DNA of 64,000 nucleotides from Acestrorhynchus altus. Its lineage: Eukaryota; Chordata; Actinopteri; Characiformes; Acestrorhynchidae. This document shows, piece after piece, positions 61,290 to 64,000 of the stretch. Numbering within the stretch: position 1 is the stretch's first letter; every line of letters starts with the position of its first letter. The position numbers were made by a program, and so were the translations under genes. Location: the NCBI GenBank assembly GCA_034509495.1, contig CM067511.1:25061200-25125199 (forward strand), written 5' to 3'. The notes beneath the pieces are model-generated. The model ran no database searches. It saw only the letters and a program-made list of their open reading frames with translations, and was not told the DNA's origin.

Positions 61290-61500
61290 CGACAGAAAAT
61301 AAACCAAACCGAACCGAACCGAACCGACCCGAACCGCTCCAGTCCTTCACCGAACCGAACCGCACCGCTCCGCTCCAGTCATTCACCGAAACGACCTGAA
61401 CCAACCCGCTCCAGTCTTTAAGCGTACCGAACCGACCCGCTCCATTCCTTCACCGAACCGAACCGACCCGCTCCATTCCTTCACCGAACCGAACTGGGCC
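61290..61500. repeat. CCGAAC-rich minisatellite upstream of lig3
   Basis: A short unit (CCGAA/CCGACC) is embedded in a longer repeat of about 30-45 bases with the pattern CCGAACCGAACCGACCCGCT then CCATTCCTTCA, 4-5 copies, the last two nearly identical. It adjoins the NRF1-type site at 61254-61265. Confidence 0.85.
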
Positions 61501-62124
61501 GACACTGATTTTCTGATATAATTTCTTAGAAGTAAGGTGATTTTTAGTCTTTATAAGCAATAAATAAATAAATATAGGTGGAAGTATTTATCAAGTTTTT
61601 AAAAATCAAAACATGCTCATATTCATATAAATATTTGAATTCTTTTAACATTTACATCTCTAATGAAGATACCTTTGAGTATCCTAGGATCTTCTGAAAA
61701 AAAAAAAAAACAGCATCTAAAACCTGTGACTGACTGATTTAAATAATTTTCTAATTGCTTTGAGAATAAAAGTAAAAAAAAAAAAACGTCCCACAAAATG
61801 TCTCTCATGTTCTGAAGGTTGAGAAACAACAGGTTTTGAGCCAAAATAGTAACGTGCCCATGTTCATCTCCATAACAACTTGGTAATTCATTCGAACTCA
61901 ATGGAAGAGTTCAGAGTAGCTCTTTCAAACAACTCTTCCATCCATCAACTGAAATTTCACTGATATAGCACAGCCAGTAGCATTCCACATATTTTTTATT
62001 TGGGGATAGGCTGGGCAACATGACTGGCCATGGCATAGTATGTTGGCTTTGTCTGAAACATAAGAAATGCTCCCTACTTACACAGTATTCTGAGCCAGGA
62101 AGGCAACAACTCATGTTTGAATCT

Positions 62125-62327
62125 AAGGCTAGTAAACTAGAATTTTGTTATCGGGTGACAATTCTAATGGCTAATGATTATACAAATAAACACTTATATT
62201 TAGCAGTGAGCTGTCAGTAACTTGGCCATGTCAGAATGTATTGTTGCAATTGTGATTTGATTACACAGAAATTCATCATTAAACTACCTGGTCAGATGCA
62301 ATGGGCAGCAAGTCAGCATGCCAAAAA
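62125..62327. repeat. Dispersed repeat, copy B
   Basis: Homolog of 410-590 at the opposite edge of the window, same orientation. Confidence 0.5.
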
Positions 62328-62700
62328 TGTTTTTTTTAGTACTTAATACTTAAATTTTTATATATCAAGATTAAAGACTTAAAATTGCTTGACATAATGC
62401 TCATATTTTTGTACATATTGATATTTAGTGCATAGTGATCAGCATTCTTTTGTCTGCATTCTTGTGACAGGATAAAGCATGTAATCCTTTCTTCAGAAAC
62501 ATACAGTGGTTTGAGTAAACTTAACTAGTTCCCTCACATTTCCAAATGATTGTAAACATTCACCTACTTCTAATGACGCACAGTGAGAGGGATCCAGGAA
62601 GGTTTCTAAAACAGGCCAAAAGATGGCAGCAGTGCCATCGTAGACCATTGAGCACAGTAAAACCCTTCATTCTGCTATTGTGTTTTGTGATAGGTACTGA

Positions 62701-62721
62701 CTCTTGAAGTAACTTCAAGAG
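62701..62721. repeat. Perfect hairpin palindrome, 10-base arms, 1-base centre
   Basis: CTCTTGAAGT, one A, then ACTTCAAGAG; one more outer A-T pair is possible. Confidence 0.9.
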
Positions 62722-63059
62722 TTCAGAGCCCCTTCCCATTTGCATCATGAGACATCATTATTTGCATCTGATGAAAGAGGACTGAAACGTGTTTCCACAG
62801 GTAGACTACATACTTAGTTTATACATATTTATTAATCTGCCTAGAGTTGTTCCACCGATGTTCATCAGGCACATGAAAATGCCAAATCCCAAAGCCCTCC
62901 ACAGCAGTGAAACCTATAATTTATAACACCCTTCCAAATCACATATTCATCAATGAAGATGTTACAAAACACACTGTCTAGTTACTGTCTAGTACTGAAT
63001 CTCTCTGTGCCCACATGCTTCTCATTATTGCTGCCCAATTCATGAAGTCAATAGGACTT

Positions 63060-63255
63060 CACTTTTTAACATTCACAATAAAACACTTTCTAAATTTTAT
63101 TTGTAAAATAACACCATTTGTCATGTAATTTTCACTTCAAAATTTCTTGTGACTTTGTGTTCCAATAAAATGCATTTAGGTTTTGTGGGTGTAATGTGAA
63201 AATGATGAAAATGAGGAAAAGTTCAAGGGGTATGAATACTTCATGGCACTGTAGT
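63060..63255 (+). mobile_element. 3' end fragment of a Tc1-like element
   Basis: Ends GAAAAGTTCAAGGGGTATGA then ATACTTCATGGCACTGTA, the usual 3' terminus of a fish Tc1-like family; no transposase sequence adjoins. Confidence 0.55.
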
Positions 63256-63424
63256 TGCAGACATTGATGCTGCCTAGGAATCAGGCCTAGTGTGTTATTT
63301 ATAGCTGTTGGCTACAGTGTAGATTTGTATCTGAGCATTAACACTCGCTCGTGTTGAGCATTGCTAAGTAGTTTCTAAACTCAAAGGTTTCTTTGGACTC
63401 TGGTCTGTTCAGGGTAGTTAGGGA

Positions 63425-63500
63425 TATTTAGAGTATTATAGTTATAGGCGACTAAACACTTCTGTAAGTTGCTGTGATAAATGCCATAAATGTAAATGTG
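63425..63500 (-). repeat. Terminal fragment of the GGCATTTAGCAGA repeat family
   Basis: CTTCTGTAAGTTGCTGTGAT then AAATGCCATAAATGTAAATG matches the reverse complement of the start of 44963-45175. Confidence 0.5.
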
Positions 63501-64000
63501 TGTGTGTGCATCCAAACATATATCCTAACATATCACCATCCCCACCATTAAGCTTTGCTGTTGACCATTGGGTAGCATTGTTGTCCTAATCCCAAATCCT
63601 TAAGCAGTCCTTTCTTTTTTCTGATTTTCACACTGTGTTATTTAGCCAGCCAAACTGTTCTTAAATGAAGGAGTAAAGTGAATCCCTGTGTAGCAAAACA
63701 GATGGACCTTAAATTTAGCTTGATAGAATAAGTCTGCTTCTAGGAAAACATTTCTGATGTGCAATTTGCAAAAAACAAACATTACGCTGGGCTGGCAAAT
63801 AAAGCGACAAACCCACTTTGCCAGCAAAATATCTGCCTCGTCTTAGATTAAGCTTACATCTCAGGGGATCAGCCTATTTCACAAGAGTAGTTCAATAAGA
63901 AAATCCGCTTGAAGGACGACTCTTGCTGCAAAGGCAAATGGACGGAAACCCTTGCAAATGTAAATGCTCTCTTAATGGAGTGTCTACTGTAATTCATTAG

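Larger units (their letters stand above)
61501..64000. other. Right-hand intergenic region
   Basis: AT-rich, no gene recognised. Contains the repeat copy at 62125-62327, a short palindrome at 62701 and two repeat ends at 63060-63255 and 63425-63500. The open frames seen are short and lack family resemblance. Confidence 0.5.

Noticed and set aside
61045..61404. 119-codon minus-strand frame with RFGSV repeats
   Set aside because: Produced by the CCGAAC minisatellite and the lig3 leader region; no family resemblance.

Overview
This window is vertebrate nuclear DNA from a ray-finned fish. Four conserved vertebrate genes can be read exon by exon with consensus splice sites. The intergenic and intronic DNA is full of degraded Tc1-like transposons, short palindromic (MITE-like) elements, tRNA-derived SINEs, solo LTRs and long microsatellites. 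One SINE (about 38.75-39.12 kb) resembles a type I associate with catfishes, characins and their relatives, so an otophysan teleost is my best guess; the species cannot be fixed from sequence alone. There is no bacterial, plasmid or CRISPR content.

Layout, left to right. (1) 1-23.3 kb: the 5' half of rph3al (Rab effector Noc2) on the minus strand. Four coding exons lie between 14.7 and 23.3 kb. The rest of the gene must lie beyond position 1, so most of the left 14.7 kb is probably one intron, filled with Tc1 relics and two solo LTRs in opposite orientation. (2) 23.3-35.7 kb: a gene-poor interval with a CT/CA microsatellite, a ~54-bp minisatellite, a nested MITE, one nearly full-length dead Tc1-like element and an unexplained inverted repeat. 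(3) 35.76-42.68 kb: tmem248, minus strand, complete (7 coding exons, 315 codons). (4) 42.1-44.57 kb: the CpG-rich and CCAAT-box region between the divergent tmem248 and rad51d. (5) 44.58-48.24 kb: rad51d, plus strand, complete (10 exons, 331 codons). (6) 49.55-59.97 kb: lig3 (DNA ligase III), minus strand, complete (20 coding exons, about 1012 codons), with a 5' leader exon and an NRF1-type promoter site near 61.1-61.27 kb. (7) 60-64 kb: a deleted Tc1 copy, a pyrimidine tract, a CCGAA-rich minisatellite and further repeats.

Functionally, rad51d (homologous recombination) and lig3 (nuclear and mitochondrial single-strand break repair) are neighbours that converge tail to tail about 1.3 kb apart. 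This keeps the human 17q12 LIG3/RAD51D association but without RFFL between them. rph3al acts in Rab3/Rab27 regulated exocytosis and tmem248 is a conserved two-pass membrane protein of unknown role; no functional link to the repair pair is evident. I found no convincing new biological system. The most useful leads are a GC-AG intron and a cryptic 25-base exon in lig3, a possible longer mitochondrial start for lig3, direct Tc1 repeats flanking rad51d exon 3, and small unassigned candidate exons at 2.2-3.4 kb and 32.05-32.17 kb.
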